Source of the DNA: Molanna angustata
Taxonomy: Eukaryota; Arthropoda; Insecta; Trichoptera; Molannidae
DNA length: 64,000 nt
Reading direction: 5' to 3'
Assembly (NCBI GenBank): GCA_963576475.1
Contig: OY754972.1
Location: 34,200,556 to 34,264,555 of the forward strand
Within the stretch, counting starts at the first letter, position 1. The number at the start of each line of letters is the position of its first letter. Of the stretch, positions 11,532 through 23,519 are shown in pieces. The notes below the pieces were generated by a model. The model saw nothing but the letters and a program-made list of their open reading frames with translations. It searched no databases and was not told where the DNA came from. The position numbers and the translations under genes were made by a program.

Positions 11532-12230
11532 AGTTAGTATGTGTTGTTGAAGAATACCTACCAAACGATAAACTTTTGAATCCAAATAAATATTTACAAT
11601 TTATACAAAAATTGTTAAAATAAATTTGAGATGAACTACTATAATGTATTAACTTTTTATAGAAAATTTAATTATCTCGTTGGGTTGATTTAAGCATTTT
11701 TCGATACTTAGATATATTGAGACAGAACACATTAATTTGCCATTCAAAAATAATTTATTGATAAAAAAAGTTTAAGAACACCTAAAATTTTTAAACAAAA
11801 ATGAATTTGAGATGTTATATTTGTCTATGTTTATACAAATTTTCAGCTTTCTAGCTTTTATGGTTTTTTGAGATAGGTATATTGAAAAATTAAACAAAAT
11901 TTAAATGTCGAAAAGTCCTGACTAGAACAAAAATTTAAATATTTGAGAATATGAATTTATAGGCCTCAAGTATTCCACGTTTTCTGAAATTTTGGGCTCT
12001 GTGCATTAAGCGGATCAAAAGTATTAAATAACACACTATTAAAGACACACTGAATGTTCTACTCCAAATTCTGAGTATATCCATTTATATAACATAAAAT
12101 ATATAAATATTTTTTGTAAAAAATACAAAAATAAAGACCTGGCAATACAAATCTCACGGATTTTGGCTTGAAAATATGTCGATGTGTTAAGATAGGTAAA
12201 TGAATTCTCTTGAACAAATCAACAGTTGGA
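11532..12230 (-). mobile_element. HINE-like element, 3'-truncated and diverged
   Basis: It shares the ordered body with the full copies and ends at the family's 5' terminus (TTCTCTTGAACAAATCAAC, CAGTTGGA to 12230). The CA microsatellite is almost gone (ACACACT remnants near 12030) and the 3' hairpin/CTAG end is absent. Confidence 0.7.
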
Positions 12231-13324
12231 ATATTCTAGATCGAAGTAAACCTGTCTCGCTCTATCACTTTCCATATTCTTGCCAACATCCATAGTTTTG
12301 ACTATTAATAAATGAAAATTCAATATAAATTCTATCTTAACATATGAATACCTACTTTGAAACAATATACTATGTTAATTTTATTGAATAAAAAGCATTT
12401 CATATATTTCAATTATAACAAATTATGTATAAACATGTGGGAATCCTATTATTATTCCATGGTGATATAAAATGACACTTTTGGAAACTCTGAAAGTATA
12501 AAATCCCATATAAAAGCAAGCGGCGGTTATCACATAATTATAAAACAGAGAATTAAATTATTTGTTGAACAAAATAATAAACACCAATTACATACACTCT
12601 CACAATATAATAAATCATTTGTACTTAATGCGTTACAAAAGAGTTGTACGCTTGATGACCTCATTCCACAATAATATTATCATTTTTGTCTTTAAGAAAG
12701 AGCTTAGATTTGATCGAAAGGGGTGATAAAAATATATTATGTTTTTGTTGTATCATAATGCAATAGGGGTCAAAGGTTATTTCTTTTATTTCAGAAAACT
12801 TCAGTTTTGTAAATTATGTGGTTACATAATATGGTGCTATTAAAATTAGAACAAGCCAATGATGTTTTCTTCGATTTAAAAAAGAATGAATTAAAAATAT
12901 TTAAACAAGTATGCTGAGAAGTAGGTAAGAGAATTACTATAAAAAGGGAAAACAAATATTAATAAATAAAATACAAAATATACTGAGAATAAAATGAGGC
13001 AATGGAGGGATTATTGGTGAGAAGGAAAGAGCTTGTTTGAAAGAGTTAGGGAACTGGGTTGAAAAACATATTTTTTTGTTTACGGTAAGTTTCTATGGAG
13101 TCATGGGAAATGTTTGTGTGTTTGAATTTTAGATTTTTGTCACGTTCTGTAAATAGTCGAGTGATATTAATTTGTAATTAGTATGGCAAATAGGTAGATG
13201 AAATAATTTTTTTGAACGGGTGTGCCTGTTTGGTACGTGGCCATAGTATTTAATAAATCGGGGTAGTCAATTTGGTTGTTGCATGTTTTATACAGTAACA
13301 GTACGAAATATAGATGCATCGTTT
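12231..13324. other. No gene seen
   Basis: At 12245-12310 there is a short repeat (TTCTTGCCAACATCC.TAGTTTTGAC) also at 41190-41220 and, reversed, near 30170. The rest is unassigned AT-rich DNA. Confidence 0.4.
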
Positions 13325-14310
13325 TCCAACTGTCGATTCGTTCATGAGAATTCAATTCTCTTAATGAATCGACATTATTAAGCCAAGATGCGTGTACGAA
13401 GGAAAATTTTGTATGGTGTAGTGGACTTTTTGCATGCTAATAGCTCCAACTAGAGGCCTCGCAGCATATATATTATGTTCCCATACATGGATTTACTCAG
13501 AATTCGGAGTAGAACATTTTATGTGAGTTTTGTGTGTGTGTGTGTGTGTCTGTCTGTCCCCCCCTTATAACTTTTGATCCGCTTAATTTACAGAGCCCAA
13601 AATTTTAAAATATATAAAAAGTTACAAGCCTACAAAACTTTTATACTCAGAATTGTGAATTTTTGTTTCAGTCAGGGGTTATCAACTTTTGAAATTTTGA
13701 TTTATTTTTCCATATATCTCAGAAACCGTAAAAGCTAGAACGCTGAAAATTGGTATAAACATAGACAAATACAAAATCTCAAACAAGTTTTTTTTAAAAA
13801 TTCCAGGATTTCTCAAACATTTTTTATTAAGAAAAATATTTTTTTATAATAAATTTATGAGTTTAACTGCATATATTTCCAATTTTTTTTAAAATATCGA
13901 AAAAAGCCGAAACACCCCAACTAGAAAATTTAATTTTCTATAAAAAATATTAAAATTGTATAGCCACATTGCAAATTTTTTTCAACAATTTTTATAAAAA
14001 TTGAATTAAGTGACGACATTGTTTCATACAATTTGTATGGAAGTAGCCTACTCACAATATCTAAGAAGACTTAATAAATTGATACTAATCTCCAAACATA
14101 CATACATACCATCAAGCTGTTTTCATATTCTGGGTAGGATCAAAGGACTGACCTCCATACTATCCTATCTTGACATACATACATAGGTACATGTGTTGCA
14201 TAGAAAACCAAATAACTTTAAATATTAAATAATTTGTATTTATGGGTTTATAGTTTGGTACTTATTCTTCAACTGTTGACAGTTGGATCTCATGTGTTAC
14301 ATGCAACTAG
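13325..14310 (+). mobile_element. HINE-like (Helentron-associated) element, reference copy
   Basis: 986 bp. The 5' end is TCCAACTGTCGATTC, followed by a 5' stem-loop in which GTCGATTC pairs with GAATCGAC around GAGAATTCAATTCTC. A (TG)n microsatellite sits at about 13531-13559. Near the 3' end an inverted copy of the terminus (GACAGTTGG) precedes the hairpin CATGT-GTT-ACATG, and the element ends CAACTAG followed by T. There is no target duplication and no ORF. This asymmetric inverted repeat plus microsatellite plus 3' hairpin is the published layout of Helentron-associated HINEs (for example DINE-1). The family name is inference. Confidence 0.8.
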
Positions 14311-14715
14311 TTTATAAGAATTGTATTAGAGATTAAATGATCGTTTATTTTCGTTTATATTTTATGTAACTAGCAGACTCACACAGAATTGCTTGTGCAC
14401 TTTTTTTTGCAGACCCCATGTTCTCTTTTTAAAACCGAAATATGTTTATCAGCAATGGCTTTTTAGACATGATGCAATAAAATTTCAAAATCGACGAGTA
14501 CCTACATATAAATATCTATGTAAGAAACGTGGTTCGACGGAATGGATGGTCCTGGTAAAGGATAAATGGAAGGAAGGAGTGAATAGAGCGCATAGACCAG
14601 TTATGAGTCATCGCAGCATATCAAAGGATATAAAGTAGTCATTCATAACGAAATCGTAGTGCCAACAAGTGAAACCTGAACATGTCAGAAGTCGCATGAA
14701 ATACATGCAGTTGAA
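14311..14715. other. No recognised gene
   Basis: An 81-residue open frame at 14393-14638 has fairly mixed composition (basic, with a WKEGVNRAHRP segment), but I recognise no family and see no splice or promoter context. I treat it as non-coding. Confidence 0.35.
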
Positions 14716-15514
14716 ATGACAAATTTCGAATTTATATTATATTTTTACATAATTATCTTTAAAACCATAAAAGCTGCAACACAAACTTTGCACGAGTATA
14801 GAAAAATACAAAATCTCACAAAGGTTTTTTGAATAAATTTCAGTTTATCTCAAATTTTATTTCTTTAGTTTTTTATGACAAATGTATGTGTTTAACAGCC
14901 TATATTTCCATTTTTTTAAATATTTAATTTCTATAAAAAATATGCATGTAGTATATCCATAGAATAATAATAAAACTATAGAATACTCATTCCCATACAA
15001 TACCTCGCTGAAAAAGTTAATGCGTTTTATTGGCCGGCTCGTGTCAATATATGTATGACTCTGCTGGTAGACATTGTTTGTATAGTACTACTCGTTATGA
15101 CTGCGTAAATAATTTTGCAAGCAGTTAAAAAATTCCCTATTTGGAGAACGTATCACGCAGACGGCCAAATGATTAGGTACTGAATTCTTGTAGCAAAATG
15201 TTGACCAAATTAGTCAACATAAAGCAGTCTCGTTTACTGCAGGCTAAAGAGTATTCTATACTGTTATTATGCTATGAGTATATCTTAACCATTTTTTACA
15301 ATTATTGTAAAAATTGTAAATAGAGACGACATCGTTCCATGCAATTTGTATGGCAGACTCCATAATATTTGCAGGCACACTCTCCTATCCTGAAATACAT
15401 ATTTGTATTTAAAACAAAATATCATAAAATAATTTAGATTTAAGGGTTAATAGTTTGGTACGAATTACCACTATCGCCATGGACAGATAGATCTCATGTG
15501 TTACATGCAACTAG
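14716..15514 (+). mobile_element. HINE-like element, 5'-truncated, interrupted
   Basis: Diverged body blocks (ACCATAAAAGCTGCAAC, TACAAAATCTCA) lead to the 3' end ATCTCATGTGTTACATG and CAACTAG at 15508-15514, followed by T. A TIR element occupies 14951-15284. Confidence 0.65.
14951..15284. mobile_element. MITE with ~35-bp terminal inverted repeats
   Basis: The left side has CATAGAATAATAATAAAAC then TATAGAATACTC. The right side has GAGTATTCTATA then CTGTTATTATGCTATG, an inverted match over about 35 bp. It splits the HINE-like body. No ORF and no clear target duplication. Superfamily unknown. Confidence 0.65.
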
Positions 15515-16682
15515 TTTATAAAAATGTATCTTTATGTACCGAACTTGTAAATTAAGTCTGAGCTCAGTTTATCCTGACCTTGTTGTAATTCTTTCGTTTT
15601 GAGAAAACTTAGAGGAAACGGAGAATTGTGTATGTGTTAGTGAGAGGTTAGTCGGGTCGTGTGTTTCCTTTCGTTGTGTTGGTGAAGAAAATAAATGAAA
15701 TCTTGCACAAACAAACCTGAACATGAGAGCATTTCCTAATGCAGTTTCAAGTTATTCTGCACTGAAAAGAAAGAAATCAATTACTCAATGGAAAATAGGG
15801 CGTATCTCGTGAAACAGGTAGGAAGATAAAACATTTTGCTTCGGTCAGGTGATTAATAATCATGTTGATTTTTTTGTTTTTGATGAACTGTTATATGTAT
15901 GTTGGATCCATTCTACTCTTACGAAGAAGTGCACTACATAGCGATAGGGAGGGTTTGCAATCTGCTCAATTATATAATCTTAAAAAGATCCAAGTTGTAA
16001 GAAGGTGGAAACAAGGAATTCTTAGATCGTTCTAAAGCCGGGCTGTTAAGTTCAAGAAGTTTAAATTAAGAGAGTTTAAGAAGTACATATCTGGTTCTTA
16101 TATGTATTTTATACAATTTGAATAACGATTTATTTGGTTTTTAATAAATTTATTGTGAATTTTTGCTGAAATTCTTGAAAATCACACTGAAATTATTTTT
16201 ATAAATGAATATATCTATCTACATATAATACAAACAGCTCTTGTATAAAATTGATGAGTTGATACCCTGTGCCATTAACATGAACGCTTGTTCAGTTTTA
16301 TTAATAACTCTACCAAAACTTTTCCATTAAGGCTTTCCAAGTTTTTCTTCAGTTTTAAAGATGTGATCCGACCTCCAACCAACAGAATCGTTGTATTAAA
16401 CTGTGCGATCTGATTTATAGCTTCATTAGTGTGGGCTGGCCTCTTTATTGTTCGCCAGATGAGAAATCAATACAAAGTTTTAAACTTTCATACAAAAATT
16501 ATTACACAATGATTAAGAATACATTAAATAAATTAGCTGATGATTGATTGTTTGCCGGTTTTTGTGTATGGTAGAGAGGTGAAATATATTTAACCATTTG
16601 TTACATTTTACTAGAGAAAAATCACCTTATTAACGTGTCATAAGGATCAGTGTCATAAGAGAGATTTTCAATATGTTGTCAG
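15515..16682. other. No gene seen
   Basis: 15905-15965 repeats the segment found at 6950-7010 (GAAGAAG.GCACTAC, GGTTTGCAATCTG). Otherwise unassigned. Confidence 0.4.
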
Positions 16683-16915
16683 ATGGGGGAGAAAATAAGA
16701 AGGCATCGGAGAGACCACGCGGCAAGAATGGACCCCGAAAAACAAACACACTCTGTCCTACATGATAAAATAGAGACAAGCAGAATGTCTGGAAGACCTC
16801 ATCCGAGGTGAAAAGATAGCTGGAAGTCTACATGACAAGATGCAACAACCTCTGCACAAACAGGCCCTAGTGGCCTTGAACCAGTACAAGAAAGATATGT
16901 TAACTTTAGTAAGCA
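16683..16915 (+). mobile_element. LINE ORF2 C-terminal fragment
   Basis: One frame reads RRHRRDHAARMDPEKQTHSV then SGRPHPR, stop, KDSWKST, stop, QDATTSAQTGPSGLEPVQE. The 'H.ARM...GRPxPRWKDSW' order is that of a non-LTR retrotransposon C-terminus, with two in-frame stops. Decayed relic. Confidence 0.65.
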
Positions 16916-17939
16916 AATCGTTTTATGAAATATATACATTATTTCTTATTATTAATTCAAACTTTTTATAAAAATACGGTTTGAATGTGATTCGAAAAAC
17001 CTCAGCGCTTTCGTTAGACATTGATTTAAATTATACTGAGAATCTCTTTAAACCTCACCGTAATCATTTCTACTTGTATAAATTGTTTTTTAACGACGAG
17101 TCTATTTCAAAAATGAGGTTAAAGTGGCTAGAGCAATATAAAATACTATTTTGCTAGATACGTCTGTTAATAACGTTAAAAGCATCATATTGCAGAATGC
17201 TTTATTTGAAGATTAGTACATATTATGTATGTATGTATGTACACACGGAACGGTGAATTTTTGTGTATGCTGCAAGAGCGAAGATCCCTGTAAAGCCGTA
17301 GTTCCCAGCAAAGCAGGTTCAATAGAGACTAGAGCAAATACTGCAATAGTGCAATGTAAAACGTTGTAGCAATAATAATATTATAGCGAAGTAAAGTCTG
17401 GAAACTCCATCACAATTACAAACAAGTATTGTTACAGAGATATTAAAGGTAACCGTAGTAAGATAGCAAGCAGTCAGTTCCTCTAAGGCTTGATTTATTG
17501 CTCGCACTCCGGGTTTTCCAACTTCCTTAAGCCCAGGCCTGTTAGGGCTTCGTTTGATGAATGTTGTTTTAATGTGTTCTACATTTTTTCGTCGTGTTTT
17601 TTTTTTCACGGTAATTTGGTAGGTGTATATTTTTCTCTAAACGATTTTCACCTTTTGTAGATAAAATCTCTCTAAGCAGTTTTTAAGTAAAACCTTCCAT
17701 CAGACATTATATCATGATGTGTCCTTATCGAAATAGGAGGTGAAAATCAAACGTTATATTAAGATTTCATTTTATTTTTTAAGCATTCTACAAGACCAAT
17801 ACGTGGTTTGGAACATCGTAAAATATGATAAACATTTTTGTAGAAAAATTATGGATACAAAACTGGCAAGGTATCTTGTGAGTGAGTTTGATAAACGTAG
17901 CATTCAGCATTTTTTTTATCTATTTGTATGAATCACATG
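16916..17939. other. Unassigned, one unexplained ORF
   Basis: 17319-17609 on the reverse strand encodes 96 residues with an unusually mixed N-terminal half (KTTFIKRSPNRPGLKEVGK, then AINQALEELTACYL) and a hydrophobic C-terminal half. I do not recognise it. It could be a TE remnant or a chance frame. Nothing else seen. Confidence 0.35.
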
Positions 17940-18106
17940 TGATTCAACTGTCGATGGCGATAGTATGTAGAGTTGAAGAATATATACCAAACTATATACC
18001 CTTAAATCTAAATTGCCTATTGGATATTTTAATATATTTTGTTTTCTTTACAAAACATGTAGGTTTGTCATGTAAGGATAGTGTGGATGTCAGTCCTTTT
18101 TTCAGG
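17940..18106 (-). mobile_element. HINE-like element, 3'-region fragment
   Basis: It contains TTCAACTGTCGATGGCGATAG, then TATACCAAACTATA and GTCAGTCCTTTTTTC, in the order of the full copies. The CTAG end is eroded (TCACATGTGATT remains). Confidence 0.6.
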
Positions 18107-18884
18107 TTTAAACTGACGTTAAAATGTTTATTGTCATAAAAACACAAACACATGTAACCAAGCTAACACTGACAGTTCTATCTCTCGATTTTTCTGAAAT
18201 TCCATCGATTTTTTGGCATTTCGTATAGATCGGTGGATACTCTGTGTGCGATTTGATTTGACAAAATTACCAAATATATATATGACGAAGTCGCTAAAAT
18301 CATTTTCCATCAAAAACATCTCGTATTTAAGTATTTTTTTTATTTATTTGAAAAAATGGGCAACGTACCTACAATAATATTTTTTAAACAAATATAATAA
18401 ATAAGAATAGCAACATAAGTAATAATTGTAACTTAATCAGCCCACCTTTGATTTCATGTTGCATGTACTCACTGCTGGTAACAAAAAAAATAATTATTCC
18501 TGTCTAACGTGGCTCCTGAAAAGAGTACTGGAACTACAGAATATGTCCACGGACCTGATCTTTTCCAAATTATTATATGTGGTAAGGCATCGGTACAATG
18601 GCGAATTCTGAGCGGCATTAGTGTTTTTTTTTTGTCTAAAAAGAACGTTGAGGTGTGTCTTGTTCAAAAAGTATTAAACCACGATAATCGTTACTTTTTG
18701 GCATTTTGCAAATGTTATATTACGCCAACGCGCATTCGCTAAGTAACATAGGTAGGTACCTATTTAGATGTCTCTTCAATGAAATTCCCATACAAAAACT
18801 TCGTAGCATCATTAAGCCTCGTGATCTCCTAACTTAACTGAGTGACTGTGCAAGGAAACATGATTAGTATTTATAATTTAGTAT
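18107..18884. other. No gene seen
   Basis: Unassigned AT-rich sequence. A 77-residue frame at 18509-18742 is not recognised. Confidence 0.35.
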
Positions 18885-18995
18885 TTAGGTCGGACTCTGT
18901 ATTCGGGGCTATTAAGTTGGAACTACCATGAAAAATAAAGACCTGGCATACAAATCTCGTGTATCATGGCTTGATATTGTGTTATATGTAAGTTA
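18885..18995 (-). mobile_element. HINE-like element fragment
   Basis: The blocks AAATAAAGACCTGGCA, ATACAAATCTCG and TGGCTTGATATTGTG match the 5' quarter of the copy at 11532-12230. Confidence 0.5.
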
Positions 18996-19079
18996 AGAAA
19001 GTACTTAATTAAGTAATATTAGTAATGGTAACACTGTTGCACTGACTAGAAACCCTGCACTTGGCAACACCAGATTGAT

Positions 19080-19660
19080 TTTTTTTTTATTTTATTTTTA
19101 TTTTATTTATTCAAGGTTACAGACAGTTTTTTTTAAATATACATATAAATTCAAATTTAATTACTAAACAAAAAAATCAAAATAGTAACACCAATTACTA
19201 AATTACGATCTTACGAAAGAAAAACAAAAAAGACAAAGAAAGATAAAAAAAAACAATTAAAATAAGATCAGTCAAAATTAATTAAACAATGGACAAGCTA
19301 GGAAATAAGGACAGGACTATGAATAGGAATGGGAAAAATTTGGAAAGGAAAATCACCGTTACGAATGCCTCAACATCTTCCTAAAAATGGCCGGTGGGCC
19401 AAACATGTCAAAATCCGCGAACTTTGAATCAAACTGATTACATGTCATGATCTATAAATAAATAAATACATTCCCTGCGTAGTTTGTTCGTACAACAGGC
19501 ATACTGAATAAACGGTCACTCCTTGTCGTGCACGTGCAGGAACTCTGAGATTATTTTTTTCTAATAATTTAGGAGTATCGACGCGATTATTCAATATATT
19601 GTATAAAAACATCATGTCTCTTATTGTGCGTCTCTTCTGTAGTGTAGGTGCGTAGAGAAT
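19080..19660 (-). mobile_element. Jockey-group LINE 3' end
   Basis: The reverse strand from about 19645 reads LQKRRTIRDMMFLYNILNN then RVDTPKLLEK and LRVPARAR. This is the 'R...DxxFLYxIxNNxxDxPxLL...VPxRxxR' block near the C-terminus of Jockey-type ORF2 proteins. A downstream 3' UTR ends in an A-rich tail (T-rich on the forward strand at 19080-19120). Frame breaks follow. Confidence 0.75.
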
Positions 19661-19829
19661 ACATACTTAACACAGCGAGATGAGTAGTCCGGGGAGTAAG
19701 TGTGTTATCTGTAATCGAGGTGTTTCACAAACTTAATAGGTATAGAAGACATATAATATAGTGGTTAAGAATACAACAATACTCTTGTTATTTCGATTAA
19801 TTATTAAAAGTATATAAATGAGTTAGATA

Positions 19830-19882
19830 CTGTGTCGATATGTAAAAAGAACTAAATTCTCTTAAACAAATCGACAGTTGGA
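19830..19882 (-). mobile_element. HINE-like element, 5'-terminal fragment
   Basis: GTGTCGATATGTAAAAAGA, TTCTCTTAAACAAATCG and ACAGTTGGA end at 19882, the inverted 5' terminus of the family. Confidence 0.6.
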
Positions 19883-19914
19883 TTACTTTTTTTAAAAAAT
19901 CGTTAATTTGGATT

Positions 19915-19991
19915 TATGTTATATTATTGGTACGTACATAGTCTTCATCGTATTGTTCGTACTAACAACACCGACAGTTGGATCTCATGTG
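19915..19991 (+). mobile_element. HINE-like 3' end, split by two later insertions
   Basis: GGATTTATG..ATATTATTGGTACG to CGACAGTTGGATCTCATGTG is the family 3' end up to the hairpin. The hairpin is then broken by the hAT-type MITE (19992-20853), resumes as CTCATGTGTTA (20854-20864), and is broken again by the Helitron. A diverged remainder with ATGCAACT follows at about 23528. Confidence 0.6.
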
Positions 19992-20853
19992 CAGTGGCGG
20001 CTCTTCCTAAAGGGCTCTCGGGCTCAGCCCTCCCAAACAAAAAACAATCCAAAATATGTATGTCAATAAATCTTGAGAATACATTATTTTTCTAATAATA
20101 TTTGCCGTCTTACGCCTGTAGTATATTTAGCGAAAGTATTTAAACTGCTTTGTAAAGCAAGCAAGATTCTATGAAATATTTCATTCCTCGGGCACAGTCG
20201 ACTTGTGCCCGGAGAGCCCATACAATTCACGCGACCGTCCGCTGCCGCCGCAGTTCGCCGTACACGCTGAATGTATGCCGATTTAGAGCAAAACGGGGCA
20301 GTGCCCGCGAAGGGTTATAGTACATTTTCATTCATTCGTATTTTGTTGTATGTACCTACATTGCGATGGTCGAACGTTAGGTAATCAGTTGCAATTCCTT
20401 GAGACTATCATTAATTGATATTACATAGTTTAAACTATAAATCATCCGAAATATATAAGTATTATGATTTAATTAATTGATACCACAATATTACAAACAA
20501 AAATGATATAAAATGTGTAAAATCAGCAAGCAGTCTTGCGCCCGTTGTCAGAAGTTTTTTTTTAAATTTTGTATGATCAAAATTCATTAGTTGTCACAAA
20601 TTATTTTATAATTTATCGATGCATTTTATTACAAGCGTTATTTAAAACCCAACCAAATACAGCATAAATGATCAGGTTGACGTTTTAATTTCCGATAAAC
20701 AAAATAACTATGGAAAACACTGATAATTTTTATATACGAAAATAATATTGTGTCACATATCTGATTTCTGATTCCTGTTGTAAGTTAATTTCTCATCTAG
20801 GTATAATTATAATTTTGAGCCCTTCTAAGATTTAAGGTCACCAGCCGCCACTG
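19992..20853. mobile_element. hAT-type MITE with 8-bp target duplication
   Basis: 862 bp. The terminal inverted repeats start CAGTGGCGGCTCTTCC on the left and end GTCACCAGCCGCCACTG on the right. An exact 8-bp duplication, CTCATGTG, flanks it (19984-19991 and 20854-20861). The CAG..CTG ends and 8-bp duplication are diagnostic of hAT insertions. There is no transposase ORF. The duplicated target is part of the HINE-like 3' hairpin. Confidence 0.9.
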
Positions 20854-20864
20854 CTCATGTGTTA

Positions 20865-20893
20865 TCTAAAGTAATAAAGCAATCAAAATGTTA

Positions 20894-20952
<59 letters not shown>

Positions 20953-23519
20953 TCTCACGCCTTCTGAAAAACCAAGATCATCTAAAAATCTAATTTATGT
21001 GCGAACATGTACCAGTATACCTGATGCAGTGTCACGCTAAAAATAATGCGATAAAAATGCTGAATTTTAAAAATATTTCAATAATTATTTTTTTCATACA
21101 AAATTTTCCAAGTCATATCTGTCAAAAAAGTGTACATTTTGCACGCAAATATCTGTAAGTTTAAAAGTTAGAAGTACGTATTTACACGAAAAAAATATAT
21201 TTTCAAGTATAACTTAGCGTTTGAGTGAAAAACATGGTGAATATTTTGTATAATTATAATGTTTAACTTATTTTTAAAGTAAGCGTTTTGTACATGAACG
21301 CCGCCATTTTAATATCTTTTCATACAATATTTCATTTTCCTACCGAATGAATATGTTCTTGAAAATAATAAACCTTTGAATTAAATGTAATTATGAAATA
21401 ATAAAATGAAACACAAGACATTACAGCAAGTTTTAAGACGTATATTGTAAAAGTCTGTTAATTATTAGTAAAGACATAGGCATAATAAAATTGCATAATT
21501 TGTATGTAATATTTGATATTTCGGACAATTTTCATTTTTATGGCATCGAACAAACCAATGTAGGTACCTACATATTATTCAAAAAATGTCTACAAACCAT
21601 TTGATATTTTTTACATGTTCTATGGTTACTATGGTAACGGACACATTCTAATATTCAAATAAAATTTGTTATAAATCGAATTCGAATTAATTTAGAACAT
21701 CATTGTAGGTAGGTACCTACATACCTAATACTACTTAAAAACCAACAATATACTAATTTCGTATAGGAAAATTATTAAACTATCTTAGGTTAACTACAAT
21801 ACACATGTCATTCAATCTAAAAACTATTTCCTATAGTGAAATTCTTCTTTTATTTAAGTAGACCTTTGGGTGATTTTTTATACAAACTATTTCTTGGAGT
21901 TTAATTCTTCTTCCTCTTCTTTTGTGAAGTCATTTGGGACAGTTCATAAATAAACTATTTCCTATAGTCTAATTTTTCTTTTTCTTAATTTATGTAGACC
22001 TTGGGTGAGTTTTTATACAAACTATTTCCTATAGTCTAATTCATCTTCTTCCTCTTCTTTTATGTAGCCCTTTGGGTGAGTTTGTATACAAACTTATTCC
22101 TATAATCTAATTCTTCTTCTTCTTATTTTATGTAGACCTCTGGGCCAGTTTTGATACCAACTATTTCTTTTAACGTATTTCTTCTTTTTCTAATTTTATG
22201 TAGACCTTTGTTGAATTTTGTATAAACTAACTTCCTATAGTCTAATTTTTCCTCTTTTATGTAGACCAAGGGAGAGTTTTCATGCAAACTTTTCCTTTAG
22301 TCTAATTCGTCTTCGTCTTCTTTTATGTTGACCTTTGCGTTAGTTTTTATACAATCTATTTTCTGACGTATAATTATTCTTCTAATATGTAGACCTTTGG
22401 GTCTGTTTTTATATTAACTACTTTCTATAGTCTAATTCTTCTTTTTCTTATTTTTTGTAGATCTTTTGGTTAGTTTTTATACAAACTTTTTCCTTTAGTC
22501 TAATTCTTCGTTTTCTTATTTAATGTAGACGTTGGGTGAATTTTATATAAAATATTTCCTATATTTCAATTCATCTTCTTCTTCTTTTATGAAGACCATT
22601 TGGTCAGTTTTTTTATATAATACATTTACTATTGTGTAATTCTTCTATTGCATCTTTTATGTAGACCATTGGGTCAGTTTTTATTACAAACTATTTGTTA
22701 TAGTCTTATACTTATTCTTTTTTTTCATTTAGTCTTTTGGGTTAGTTTTAAGTCTTATAGTCTATTGTATAGAAATATTATAAACAACATGCACACTTGA
22801 CGAAAATACATAAAACGAATGGGATGTGACCATCACTAGAATCTTCTCAATACTTTTTTTCAATCGAAATTTACACCATTTATTATATCATCATATATTG
22901 CTTAATTTTCAATAACTACATATTTGATTTTGATGACAATATAATAAAAAATCGGGGTTGTGGCCATTACTGGACTCTTCACAACGTTTATATTCAAATT
23001 AAAAACTATTTAAGTCTTCTTCTGTAATGTAGATCAGTTTTATTGTGCAAAAATATAATAATCTATAGGTATGCACACTTGACGAAAAATATAAAAACGA
23101 ATGGGATGTGACCAACACTAGAATCTTTTCAGTACTTTTGTTTATTTAATTTTTAAGCCATTTCCCATCATCCAAAATTACTAAATATTTAAAACACATT
23201 TGCGTTCGATGACAATATATAAAAATAGGGGTTGTGGCCAAATCCAAACTCTTTACAACGTTGTCTCTTTATAATCAGTCATATTTAAAACCATTTACCA
23301 TAGTCCATGCGTGCAGAAATTGTATGTACCTACTTATATATAAAAACAAATGGGTTGTGGCCATCACTTGAACATTATACATCGCTTAAACTCAATTAAA
23401 TTTCAAACTACTTTTCATACTACGAATTAGCAAATATTTTTTGTGACAATATAATATAAACGATTGCTTATTCCTTCACTAATTTACATTCTTGGCCAAC
23501 GGCGGGACATAAAAGCTAG
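20865..23519 (+). mobile_element. Helitron-like element, copy 1
   Basis: 2655 bp. It starts TCTAAAGTAATAAAGCAATC after A and ends GGCGGGACATAAAAGCTAG before T, the canonical A|TC...CTRR|T Helitron boundaries. The ends are identical to those of the two tandem copies at 52809-59063. A weak hairpin (GCCAACGGC) lies upstream of CTAG. Contents: a (TG)n run near 20893-20949, an AT-rich body, ~60-bp degenerate repeats, then longer GTTGTGGCC repeats. No Rep or helicase ORF. It lacks the ~1-kb block present in the other two copies. Confidence 0.8.
21835..22760 (+). repeat. Degenerate ~60-bp repeats inside Helitron copy 1
   Basis: About 13 units share ATGTAGACCTTTGGGTGAG, TTTTTATACAAACTATTTCC and TATAGTCTAATTCTTCTTC. 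The same array in reverse complement lies at 53600-54090 and 56840-57300. At 22780-23460 longer units alternate GGGATGTGACCATCAC and GGGTTGTGGCCA. Confidence 0.75.
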
